NCBI RefSeq assembly: GCF_000499845.2 | Contig: NC_023758.2 | Span: forward strand, 15,678,927-15,742,926 | DNA from: Phaseolus vulgaris | Lineage: Eukaryota; Streptophyta; Magnoliopsida; Fabales; Fabaceae | Direction of reading: 5' to 3' | DNA length: 64,000 nt | Shown here: piece after piece, positions 33,968 to 44,562 of the stretch | Layout of the letters: each line of letters begins with the position of its first letter | Numbering within the stretch: the stretch's first letter is position 1 | Program-made: the position numbers and the translations under genes | Notes under the pieces: generated by a model | What the model saw: the letters and a program-made list of their open reading frames with translations, nothing else | What the model was told of the DNA's origin: nothing | Database searches by the model: none

Positions 33968-34900
33968 GCAAAACACTAGAAAAACAATCAGTTATTTCTG
34001 CAAAACAATCGGTTGTTTATACCAGTAAAACAATAACAACTGAATTTAAATGAGTTTAAGAGAAGAAAGAGATACACAAATAGTTTATATTGGTTCACTC
34101 TTAAACCAATAGCTACATCCAGTCCCCAAAATCCATTGGGCAATCCACTAAGTAATCAATTACAGATTACACACAAAACCACCAAAGAAGTGACCTTGAA
34201 CCCCTCAAGAAACACACTTCCTTTGGCACAACACACACCAAGAATGTTGATCTTGACAACCTCAAGAGCACACAACACTCCTTGGCTTACAACACCAGAA
34301 TTTACAAAGAATTCAAAACGAATTACTGTTACAGAATGAACTGAAATCAATACAGATGTAATCTTATTCCACTCTCTCTTGAGAAAACCAAAGCTGAATT
34401 GTGAATATTCAAATCTTGAAAGCAATCTCTGAAAAACTCAAATTTGTTATTCTTTTTCCTTGTTTGTTATAAAACATAAACAAACTATTTATAACTTTCA
34501 AAGATTGGTCAAAGCATTTAAAACAGGAGCACATTCAGTTTGAAAATCATTTAAAGCACACTCAACTAACAAAACAGATTCTGTTAGGATTTTCAAACAA
34601 ACAATCGATTGTTTTGGTTTGACAGCAAGTCAACCAACCAAAACAGTTTTCAACCTTTTCAAAAACACCTAAGAGTAAAACAATCGGTTGTTTCGACAAA
34701 ACAACAGGTTGTTTTTCACTTAGTTTGAAAAACACTTTAAACTTAAAAGATTTGAAAACACTTTAGCTTTAGATTCAACAAAGAGTGGACTACACAGATA
34801 AACTACCCAGATCCTACTCTAAAGACATCGGCAACTTCAGCCTTCCATCAAACACTAGGATTTGGATTCTTCAAAGCTTTTGATCACACTTGATTCAACA
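33968..34900 (-). mobile_element. Truncated LTR, family 1, inverted
   Basis: This is a third copy of the family at 1534 and 3807. The right end is intact (GATTCAACA, 34900). The left end lacks the roughly 120-150 bp found in the 3807 copy and joins CACTA sequence. It abuts the protease region of Tat element B at a point inside the NILLGRP coding motif. Confidence 0.8.
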
Positions 34901-37900
34901 TAATATACTACTCGGACGTCCCTCTATCAACCGTCTAGGAGCAATAGTCTCCACCCCACACTTAGCGATGGATTTTCCATCTGCGACCGGAGACATTGCA
35001 ACAATCCACGTTGACAAAAAAAACAACTGTCTGGGAATGCTATGTAGCAAGTTTGAAGGTGAAACCTACCAAACGTTTATATAGATCACCGCCACGAGGC
35101 TGATCTCCGAGAAGATGAGAGCAATCAATGGAGAAATACTCCCAAGATGAACAATCAAGAAAGCACATGGTCACACTTGTAGACTTGAATCCCTGACTAG
35201 AGGATGCATGAATGGAAGCAGGCGAGACCTTCAACCCTTGCCTCTCTACGATGATGAGCATAAGACGTACATTGGGACGTCTTTGAAGCTGGACGGCCGC
35301 AGGACCATTTGCACAACCTTAATGGATAACATTGACCTCTTTGCTTGGACCGCCGCCGACATGCTTGGCAAAAGTTCAAAAATTATCACACATCGTTTGT
35401 CTGTTTACAGAGAAGCAAGACCGCTCGCACAGAAAAAGCGGAAATTAGGGGAGGAAAGGCGCAAAGCCGCCCGACAAGAAACAAATTTTTTTTGATGAAA
35501 GTCGACTTTATTAAAACAAAATATTACACTACATGGCTGGCTAACGTAGTCATGGTTCAGAAATCTAGCGGTACATGGAAAATCTGTGTAGATTACACCG
35601 ACCTCAATAAAGCGTGTCCCAAAGATTCCTACCCTTTGCCAACCATTGATCGACTAGTTGACGGTGCAACAGGCAACCATATCCTCCTCAGCTTTCTCGA
35701 TGCATACTCAGGATACAATCAAATCCAGATGCATCCGAGAGACGGAGAGAAGCCGACCTTCACAAATGACTCAGGAAACTTCTATTATGAGGTCATGCTG
35801 TTCGACCTTAAGAACACAGGGGCTGCATACCAGCGAGTGATGGATTATGTTTTTCACGACATGATTGGACGAAGTGTCGAAGTATATGTAGACGACATTG
35901 TTGTCAAATCCGACTCATGCGAACAACACATAGAAGATTTGAAGGAAGTCTTTCGAGCCCTTCGAAAACATCGCATGTGTCTAAACCCCGACAAATGTGC
36001 ATTCAGCGTGGAAGGAGGAAAATTTCTAGGATTCATGCTCACCCACCGTGGCATAGAAGTTAACCTAGAAAAATGTAGAGCTATATCTGAAATGCGGAGC
36101 CCCAACAACATTAAAGAAGTTTAGAGATTGATCGGGCGACTCACAACACTCTCCAGATTTGTGCCAAAATTGGCGGAAAAGACTAAACCTATCGTTCAAA
36201 TGCTACATAAAGTGTCTAAATTTCAATGGACGGATGAATGTGAGAACATATTTCTCCAACTGAAACTTTTCTTGGCCTCCCCGTCGGTCATTCAGAAGCT
36301 GGTCACCGACGCACCAATAATTGTCTATCTTGCCCTTTCAGAAAACACAATTAGTGCAACCCTGGTCTAAGAAGTGTATACAGCAGAACAACCCGTCTAC
36401 TTTATTAGTCGAGTCGTCCACGGTGCAAAAAATCGCTATCAGATGATAGAAAAGGTCGCACTCACTTTGGTCGTCATAGCTCGATGAATGCGCATGTATT
36501 TTCAAAATCATCAGATCATAGTTAAAACTGATTACCCCATTATGAAAATACTGGCGAAACCAGATTTGGCCGAAGGAATGATAGGCTGGGCCGTCGAATT
36601 ATCAAAATTCCACATCTAGTACCAACCGTGAGGAGCAATTAAATTGCAATCTCTGGCTGACTTTGCTACCGAATTTAGTCCCCTTCCAAATGAAGATAAT
36701 AAATCTCCATGGACCCCGCACATTGACGGCTCTTCCAACATCAAGTTGTGCGGCACAGGAGTTGTACTAGAAGGACATGGCAATCTCGTTATTGAACAAG
36801 CTTTGAAATTCGATTTCAAAGAATCCAATAATCAGGTTGAATACGAGGCAATTATTGTTGGCCTTAACCTTGCCATCAACTTGGATGTCAAAAAGCTAGT
36901 ATGTAAGAGTGATTCTCAGCTAGTGGTCGGATAACTGAAAGGAGAGTTTGAAGTGCGGGAAACCCTACTACAACGATATTTCCACTTTGTGCAGGGATTA
37001 CTCACCAAGTTTGATGATGTAACAATTCATCACATACGCCGAGAACACAATGCCCGAACTGATAGACTCTCTTGCCTCACAAGTGTTGCCAAAAAGGGGC
37101 TCCATTGGTCGATCGTGTATGTTACATTAGCCAAACCTAGTATCGGCACAGACGAGTGCATGACGACTGACATCCAAACAGACTGGATGACACCAATTAA
37201 GCAATTCTTGACCGACAACACATGCAAAGCACACATAGAAAAAACGATGAAGCAACAAAAGACTCGATTCCTACTAATTGATCAAGATCTCCACCGACGA
37301 GGCTACACTCGCCCACTTTTAAAATGTCTTAATACAGAACAGGCTAGCTACGTTATGCGAGAAATACATGAAGGTGTATGCGGTACCCATTCAAAAGGCC
37401 GAACGATGGCAATCAAGATACTGCGCGCGGGATTTTACTAGCCGACTGTCCAAGGTGATTGCATGGACTACGTGCGTAAGTGTATGAAATGCTAAGAATA
37501 CGACAACCTGGCCCACCAAAACCCGGAAAACCTCCACTACATTCTCTCCCCCTAACCATTCACGAAGTGGGGCATGGACATCATCAGACCGTTCGTTCCT
37601 GGAAAAGGACAATGTAAGTTTCTATTGGTCGGAATAGATTACTTTACCAAATGGATAGAAGTCGAACCCTTAATGATGGAGATCAAGTTCAAGAGGACAT
37701 GGAGGCCAATCAACAAGATCAAGAAGAGGTAGAGGCACAAATAGAGGACGCCCATGGAGGTCAAAGCCCACCTCAAAGGCTTACAAGAAGCATGTTCAAA
37801 ACTTTAGGAGCTAGGGGACAATTATTTTCTCTTTTTGTAATTTCTTTGGTTGAAGGTGGTTAGAGGGAAACATTAGAAACCTCTATTGTTATGTCTTTAG

Positions 37901-39430
37901 TTAGGAGCTTTAGGAGGGGGGTGTGTTAGTAGATAGGTGTACGAGTAGAAAAGGAGGTGCCAAAGTGAAGGAAGAGGTCACACCTTCCTCATGCTTGGTT
38001 TAGGCACCGGTTCTAATAGCTTTAGGAGGGAATTTTGAATTCTCTTAGCTTTGTTTTTCAGCACCCTTAGGCTATAAATATAGGTGCTGCCCTTGTACAT
38101 TTCAGATTTGAATTTTAATTAGAGAAACTATACTCAAATTTTGAGAGAGCATTGGAGAGCTTTTGAGCCTTCTTCTCTAGTCTTATCTTGATGGATCCAT
38201 GGTTTCCTCAAGTGGCGGCTTGCACACTCATCTAGGAGCATCCATCCTTCTAGTGGCGTGATCATCCAACCATACATCCATCTTCATGAGCTTTCTCCTC
38301 TCCTTCCTTTCTTCTCTTTTGTTGTTCATGTCTTGAGTTTGTGTTCTTGAGTTTTTGGTTCGGCCTTTAGTTTTTCCAGCAACTGTTCTTCTTCTTCTTT
38401 GTGTTTGGTTCGGTGCATTTTATTTTCCAGCACTTTTTTTCAGCTTTCTTGCCTTTTAATTCATTTTAATCGGTTCAATTCTATTCTTAGCCATTTCTAT
38501 TCGGTGCTTTTGATTTTTACCTCTTTTTGTTGGTTCAATTTGACAATATGAGGAACTTCCATATGAGTTTGGATTTGGTGCTAGTTTTGGTGAGTTCTTG
38601 ACTTAGAACATTGATCCAATTCTAAGAAAAAGTGCATAACTATTGTCCAACTCAAGTTGATTCCTAAGAATGTCAAGAATCATTCTTTTCTTTGCTATTG
38701 GAATCATATCACTTAACGACTATCACCACGAAGAATGTTGAAAATTTCATTTGTTAGTTCGGGTTGCCACAGGTAATCTTCACTATCAACGACCGACAAT
38801 TCACTGACCGAGTACTAGTCGAGTTCTACGAAAAGCTCGATATCAAACATATCACCAGCTTAGTTGAACACCCATAAACCAACGGTCAAGTCAAAGTCGC
38901 TAATAAAGTTATTCTTAATGAATTAAGAAAGAGGCTCGGGCTAACTAAAGGTAAATCGACCGACGAACTCCTATAAGTCCTATGGGCCTACTGATGTACG
39001 CCGCAGTCCACCACACAAGAAACATCGTTTAGTTTGACTTACAGGACATAAGCCATGATCCCGATCCAGGTGGGAGAACCTTTTCTGCGACGACAGATGT
39101 TGGATCTGAACCTCAATAGTGAAAGCTTGTTGGTTGGCCTCGACTTTATCAACGAGTTAAGAGACAAAAGCAGAATTAGGGAAGAGGCATGCAAGCAGAG
39201 GGCGACCAGACGGTATAACTCAAACGTAAAGCCTAGGAATTTTCTAAGAGGAGACTTAGTGTGGCGAATGCAAAGTGACACCCAAAAGGCTGAAGGCAAA
39301 AATTCTCAAGCAACTGGGAAGGATCGTTCCGTATTGCCGACACAACAGTCGGCGATGCTTATTACTTAGAATATTTGTCAGGAAAAACTATGCCAAGAAC
39401 GTGGAATGCCACACTTCTAAAATTTTATTA
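34901..39430 (+). pseudogene. Tat-lineage pol of element B (PR-RT-RH-aRH-INT), broken
   Basis: This polyprotein would cleave itself and copy and integrate the element. Protease C-terminus: NILLGRPSINRLGAIVSTPH (34901-35083). Reverse transcriptase: WKICVDYTDLNKACPKDSYP and the catalytic YVDD (about 35887). First RNase H: about 36300-36600. A second RNase H of the archaeal/plant type (HIDGSSNIKLCGTGVV, NNQVEYEAIIVGL, CKSDSQLV; about 36720-37065) marks the Tat lineage. Integrase: zinc-binding region (about 37355-37495), core (IDYFTKW, split by a solo LTR at 37674, resuming at 38712) and tail to about 39430. At least ten in-frame stops and a frameshift near 35490 make it dead. Gag and the protease start are missing. 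Confidence 0.93.
37674..38711 (+). mobile_element. Solo LTR of gag-only family, TSD CTTAA
   Basis: A 1,038-bp LTR starts TGATGGAGATCAAG and ends GGAATCATATCA, with CTTAA at 37669-37673 and 38712-38716. Its R/U5 half matches the LTRs at 17029 and 21514 (GAAACATTAGAAACCTCTAT, GTTAGTAGATAGGTGTA). GGCTATAAATATAGG (about 38070) is the TATA box. Its first 190 bp stay open in one frame (DQVQEDMEANQQDQEEVEAQ ... QRLTRSM), which looks like the tail of a gypsy polyprotein. It splits the integrase core of element B. Confidence 0.93.
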
Positions 39431-39960
39431 TAACTAATAAACATTGCCAGTGTACTCTTTCCTCACTCGATTGTTTTATCCCTAAGGAGGGTTTTCGACC
39501 GAGAAGGTTTTAGTGAGGCACTTTAAACACTTTAATCATCCTATCTCTTTCTCTTTATCTTTATATATTTTTGTTACCAGAACATAAGGAGTGCCGACTC
39601 CAATTGCATTTATTTAAAGGATTACTACTCCGATAAACCCACGAGATGTGACCAAAATTAAGACCATCGAGAATCCTGACTTGATCCGCGCATCTTCGAT
39701 TGATTATTACCATCTTAATTATCATCTCAAGTGATAAGTACAACATACGTATCGCACTCTGCGATCAGATTTAAGTGACGCATTAATTTCACAGCTCATA
39801 ACAACATATTTAAGATTCAGGGTTTACGCACATGAACATGTGTCAGTCGGTGAATCATGCAAATATATAAACATATATCAGTCGGTGAATCACACAAATA
39901 CAAATGAGTAAATAAACTGTTCAAAGGATAATAAATTTGTTCAGAGCCCACAACCCGGGT
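39431..39960. other. Spacer between pol and antisense gene of element B
   Basis: This is non-coding, with CCCTAAGGAGGGTTTTCGACC at about 39480, comparable to CCCTTATAAGGGTTTTTTTAA of element A at about 1170. Confidence 0.6.
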
Positions 39961-39965
39961 CCAGG

Positions 39966-41776
39966 TTACATAAGAGGTTCTATTATCTCCTCAAAGGATG
40001 GCTCTGACTCGGTTGCCTCGATGCGATTCGGCCTATCCTCTAACTCTTCCATAATAGTATCGGCATTCCTGCCGACTGGCACAAGCTTTCCATCCACCAC
40101 GTTCTTGTTTAAATCATAGCGGGGATCATCCATTGGCACGCCATGGAAAAATGCTACCTTTCGGACACCATGCTGAAAGCTCTCTACATTTATCCGCAAC
40201 ATGAACTCATGGCATTTTTCCAGTTCGGCAGCAAGTACCTTCTCCTTCAACTCGGCATCAACGCTATCTTTTAAGAGTTGGTTTCTCTCGGCCTCCACCT
40301 AGCAAGGTCCGCCTTCAAAACCTCTTTCACTTCCTCGATCGTCAATTGATCTTGCTACGTCTTTTCCCTACATGCCTCAGTAGTCTACAAAGCCACCTTC
40401 AACGAGTTGACCGACTTTGCCAACTCGGTCCTCAACTTAGGCACTAGCACTGTGTTAGTCCTCTTCAATTCTTCACCAAGTGCCTTGCCAACTATAGTGG
40501 CTCGGCTTTGCAACCCTACTAATTCTTCTATCAAATTCTCAGTGGGAATGGCCGCTAAGACACCCTCATCCTTGGGAAGCAAATCAAACTGCACAGCCTG
40601 TGCTAGTTGTAGCGAGGGACCTAACATTGAAGACTGCCTGATAGAAGACTGCCCTACCCCAACACTAGCTTGGGCCTTGGATGGTCGGCCCCTCTTTTGA
40701 TTTGGCACCGGTAGAAACGGGGCATTAGCCGGAGCTGCTTGAACCGGAACAACGACTTTGTCCTTCCTGACCGCTATTAAACTCCCAAGCTTCCAGTTGG
40801 TCGCTTGTCGCTTGAGGCTATTCATGAAACTACTCAAAGTCAGGTCCATCCATAGGATAACAGCTGTAAGGTACATACAAAATTAAACCACATCAACATA
40901 ACAAATACACAATCATATGCAAGAAATCAACGTACCATTGATATCCGCCCACTTCTTGGATAACCCATGTAAAACTATCAGCTCTCGGATGAGCAGTTTA
41001 TAAGGAAGCTGGTCAAACACCACTAGAATTGACTTATCTAGGGGTGACATGGACGACTGCAACCAGTTACTAAGCTGGGTCAGATTTTCTGTCCAATGGA
41101 AAGGGAACTTTGTGCGCCCCTCCGCATCATAGAAAAAGTCACTACCGTTCGGCTCCACAAAGATTTTAAAATATTTTTCTTTAAATTTTTTATAAGATGT
41201 GGTATAAGCAGCAAACCGAACGTTCCCCGGTCGACTAGATAAAGATAACCAACTCACGGGAGTACTCGGACGGGTATTGTAATAATACAAGAAGGCTTGA
41301 GGGGTGGGAATAAGCTTAAAAAGGTCACAAAGCACTCGGAACGCCTGAAGGGCCACCCACGAGTTAGGATAAAGTTGGGTAGGTGCCACTTTGAGGATCC
41401 GAAGGACCCCCATGGTAAAATCATTGAAAGGTAGGCTTATATGCAAGTCGACAAATAAAGTATTATATACAAAGAAGAAGTCTTGCGTTTCCCGACCGTG
41501 GCATACACGGTCGGTAAGGCCACAAATACCGGCCATCATCGCATTGGTTGGACAATCGGGTCTTATAAATGAATTCTTAGACAAAAACTGGTCTAAACTA
41601 TCAGAATCTCTTAACTTAGTGGGAATTTTTAAAACAGATGGGTCAACCCAATCGTAGCTTGGACCGCCTGATGAATAACTCGAAGCACTACCCTCTCTCA
41701 CATTACAAGACGCAGTCCGAGTCACAGAAGATTCTATATTCACAACATTATGAGAAGAATCCACAGAAGAAGACAT
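39966..41776 (-). pseudogene. Antisense gene of Tat element B (aORF), two exons
   Basis: The gene opposes pol. The start is taken as the ATG at 41776 (MSSSVDSSHNV), matching the element D gene; an in-frame ATG also lies at 41845. Exon 1 (41776-40936) carries the PF04195-like 'putative gypsy type transposon' domain (LHISLPFNDFTMGVLRILKV, LYPNSWVALQAFRVLCDLF) and a basic KKWAD end. The intron is 40935-40864 (GTACG...ACAG, 72 bp), at the same place as in element A. Exon 2 runs to a TAG at 40385. After a frameshift it continues as a coiled-coil-like tail (40298-39966, ELKEKVLAAELEKCHEFM). The function is unknown. The 5' leader is cut by the LINE. Confidence 0.85.
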
Positions 41777-42204
41777 TACTGACTTGGGCATTCGATCACT
41801 AAAGAAGAAAGTTGGTGGATTCGACACTCGAAGCAAACGACACATTCTATGAGCACTAGAGAAAGCGTAAACCTCGTCACATTCTGAGAATGCCCTATTT
41901 ATAGCAAGTGAAGTAACAGAAAGAGTGCTTCACCATTTGATCAAAATTGTTGGATCTTTTTTTTTATCTGCAAAGAATAAATTAAATTAAGAGGGATACT
42001 TCAGGGGTATCCCAACCCGTGTACATGAGCCACTTGGTTACACTTCCATATGGCTTAGACCAAAACGCCCATTAAAGGCTATAACTACGTAGAGACCCCA
42101 TAATGCAGGACTACATAGCTCCCCTACACCCAAAGAGCTTACAGTAAACTTTCAATACACACGGACTGCCCTTTGGTCCTTACCTACTCCCAAACAGATA
42201 CATA

Positions 42205-44005
42205 TGTTGAAGATGGTTGCTGCCCCTTCAAGATTGTATTTGATGAAGGCTTATATGTAGTGTTTGATGAAGACTTATATGTACATTTCACTTGTATTTT
42301 GCTTTGCTTTAAGTGTGTCTTAGCTAGTGCTTAGAGGTTGTCTAAGAGTGGGCTTTTTGCTGAGTAACTCACCTCATAACCACTGGCCATGTCATAAGAA
42401 CAAGCATAAGTTTTCTTAAACTGTTTTTCACATGTTTTACAAAAAACACGTTTACTGCATAAAAATAAATCTGTTCTTTTCTAAATAAACAGATTCATTT
42501 TTACATTGATGCCTTGGCTAAGTCTTGTGAAAATTAGATTTTGTGCATCAGGTATTTTGACTAAGTCTTCTACCTTTCAAAACGACTGAGTTTTAAACAG
42601 TTAAACTTTCTCTGTTTTCATTTTGAAAAATAAATCTGTTCATCTGTAAATGAATAGATTCTTTTTGTCTCTGGTGCCATGTCAAGCTTAAACGTTTTCA
42701 GTTTTATCTCAGCACCAAAATGGTTGACTAAGTCTCCTCACTTAATAAATTCTCTAACTGCTTTTGAAAATAAATCTGTTCATTTTATTTTCAATCTGTT
42801 CATTTTATAACAGCTTTAACTGTTTTTCGAAAATCTGTTATAAGTTGGTTTTCTATAAAATACAAACTTGTTTATGAGATTAAGAACAATTCATACATTT
42901 GCAAAAACAAGTTTTGACAGCAAAGAGTTAAGTGTTTACAAAGGATTAGCATTTGTACTTCAAAGATTTCGAAAATCACAAAGTGCTTGTTCTTGGTTTG
43001 GTTCCAAAATCTTGGTGTGAGGTGCTGCTACTGTTCTAGCAATCTTGCCTACTGGTTTAAGGCAGATCTTTGTACCCTCAATCAGGTGTAGTCGTTTCAC
43101 TTCTCATTTCTTGTAATAGTTTGGTTGAACACTCTTCTTGATAGGTGTTCTTGAAGAGTGGGTGTGTGTGTGCTGAAATAGGTTTTTTCAGCAAAAGTAC
43201 CTAAGTTCTTGTAGGTTTCAAGAACAGTGAGAATTGTACTTGGTTGTACTGTGTGTTAGTGATTTCCACCTGTTGTTGGTGAAGACTGGATGTAGCTCAG
43301 TTGAGTGAACCAGTATAACTGCTTGTGTTCATTCTCTCTCACTCCCTGCAATTTCGTTTCTGCATAATTGATAAAATAGCAAAGAAATAAATCTGTTCAA
43401 TTAAAAATAAATCTGTTCTTTCTAGGCACTGTGCATACTGTTCTTGATTTCTGAAAAAGTTGTTTAAATCTGATAAGAACATATATAATATGCTAAAAGC
43501 CATTGGAACAGATTGACTGTGATAGGTTGCTCAAGAAACTGTCAAAGCTATTAATTGAACCTTAAACAATTGCTTAAAGTTGAAGCTTGTTGTTCTGTGA
43601 TTCATTGTTCTTAATTTCTGGAAAATTGCTTGACATCAAGAAGAACACTCATAGTCTGTTAAAAGCCACTGGAACAGGTTGTTTGCAAAGGTCACTCAAT
43701 TAATTAGCATGCTATTAGTTGAACCTTAATCACTTGCTTGAAATTGAAGCTTGTTGTTTTGTGTTTCACTGTTTTTCAATCTGATTTCTGTGTGTGTGCA
43801 TCTGGAAAATCTATCTGCATAGTCTTGTGGTTAACCTTGTTGTATTAAAAGCGTTTCAAACAAAAACAGTGCTGAAATAAATCTGTTCATTTTCACATAA
43901 ATCGATTTATTTTCTGTAAAACTGGGTTAAACATTGTTTCTGCGAGAAAGTTTTAAAAGGTCAATTCACCCCCCCTCTTGAACTTTGGCACTATTAAACC
44001 CAACA
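42205..44005 (+). mobile_element. Solo LTR, family 2, TSD ACATA
   Basis: A 1,801-bp LTR starts TGTTGAAGATGGTTGC and ends CTATTAAACCCAACA, with ACATA at 42200-42204 and 44006-44010. AAATAAATCTGTTC-type motifs recur many times. TTCACCCCCCCTCTTGAACT lies near the 3' end, as in many plant copia LTRs. An imperfect duplication of roughly 190 bp (around 43440-43580 and 43600-43760) lies within. It is inserted in the LINE 3' UTR. Confidence 0.93.
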
Positions 44006-44562
44006 ACATAGAACTAAACAAATGTAACTATAGACATTAGAATTAAATTAAAGAGGTATGCCATCACCACAGACTGGATAAGGGGATGTGGCAGAATCCA
44101 CACCAGCAAACGAACCAAGGCACCCTGGGCCATTCTGCACCAACATTCTAAAGCCAACCACACCTTCACCTATGCATAATACAACAGCGTAAACAACAGG
44201 ATTGCAATGAAGCGACCACGCTCACTCCATCTTTGCCAGCATCTTGGAGTCTGCCGAGCTACTAATCTATGGTCTGGTCTGCTGCAGCACCCTCCACAAA
44301 GACTTGATAGGCATCCAAAATCCCCAAGCAAATTGCTCCAACTAAGCATTAATCACTCCAGAAACAACCCATGCAGCACTTAACATAACCAGAAGCCTGA
44401 TACCAAAAAACCAACATCATATGACTTTTGCACAGATCAAAACACCTTAGATTTACCAGCATCATATGACTTTTGCCCGCTCCATCAACCTGCAGAAACA
44501 CCAGTAGGATTGGCTGGTTCACCATAACATAATGTCATCGATTTTGAACCTCCAACCTTCTC
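44006..44562 (-). other. LINE 3' UTR, proximal part
   Basis: Non-coding tail of the LINE after the ORF2 stop. A 19-bp phrase (ACATCATATGACTTTTGC) occurs twice near 44410 and 44460. The distal part of the UTR is 41966-42199. Confidence 0.7.

Noticed and set aside
40407..40700. + strand frames inside the element B antisense gene
   Set aside because: They mirror exon 2 of the minus-strand gene, which has family similarity and a matching intron.
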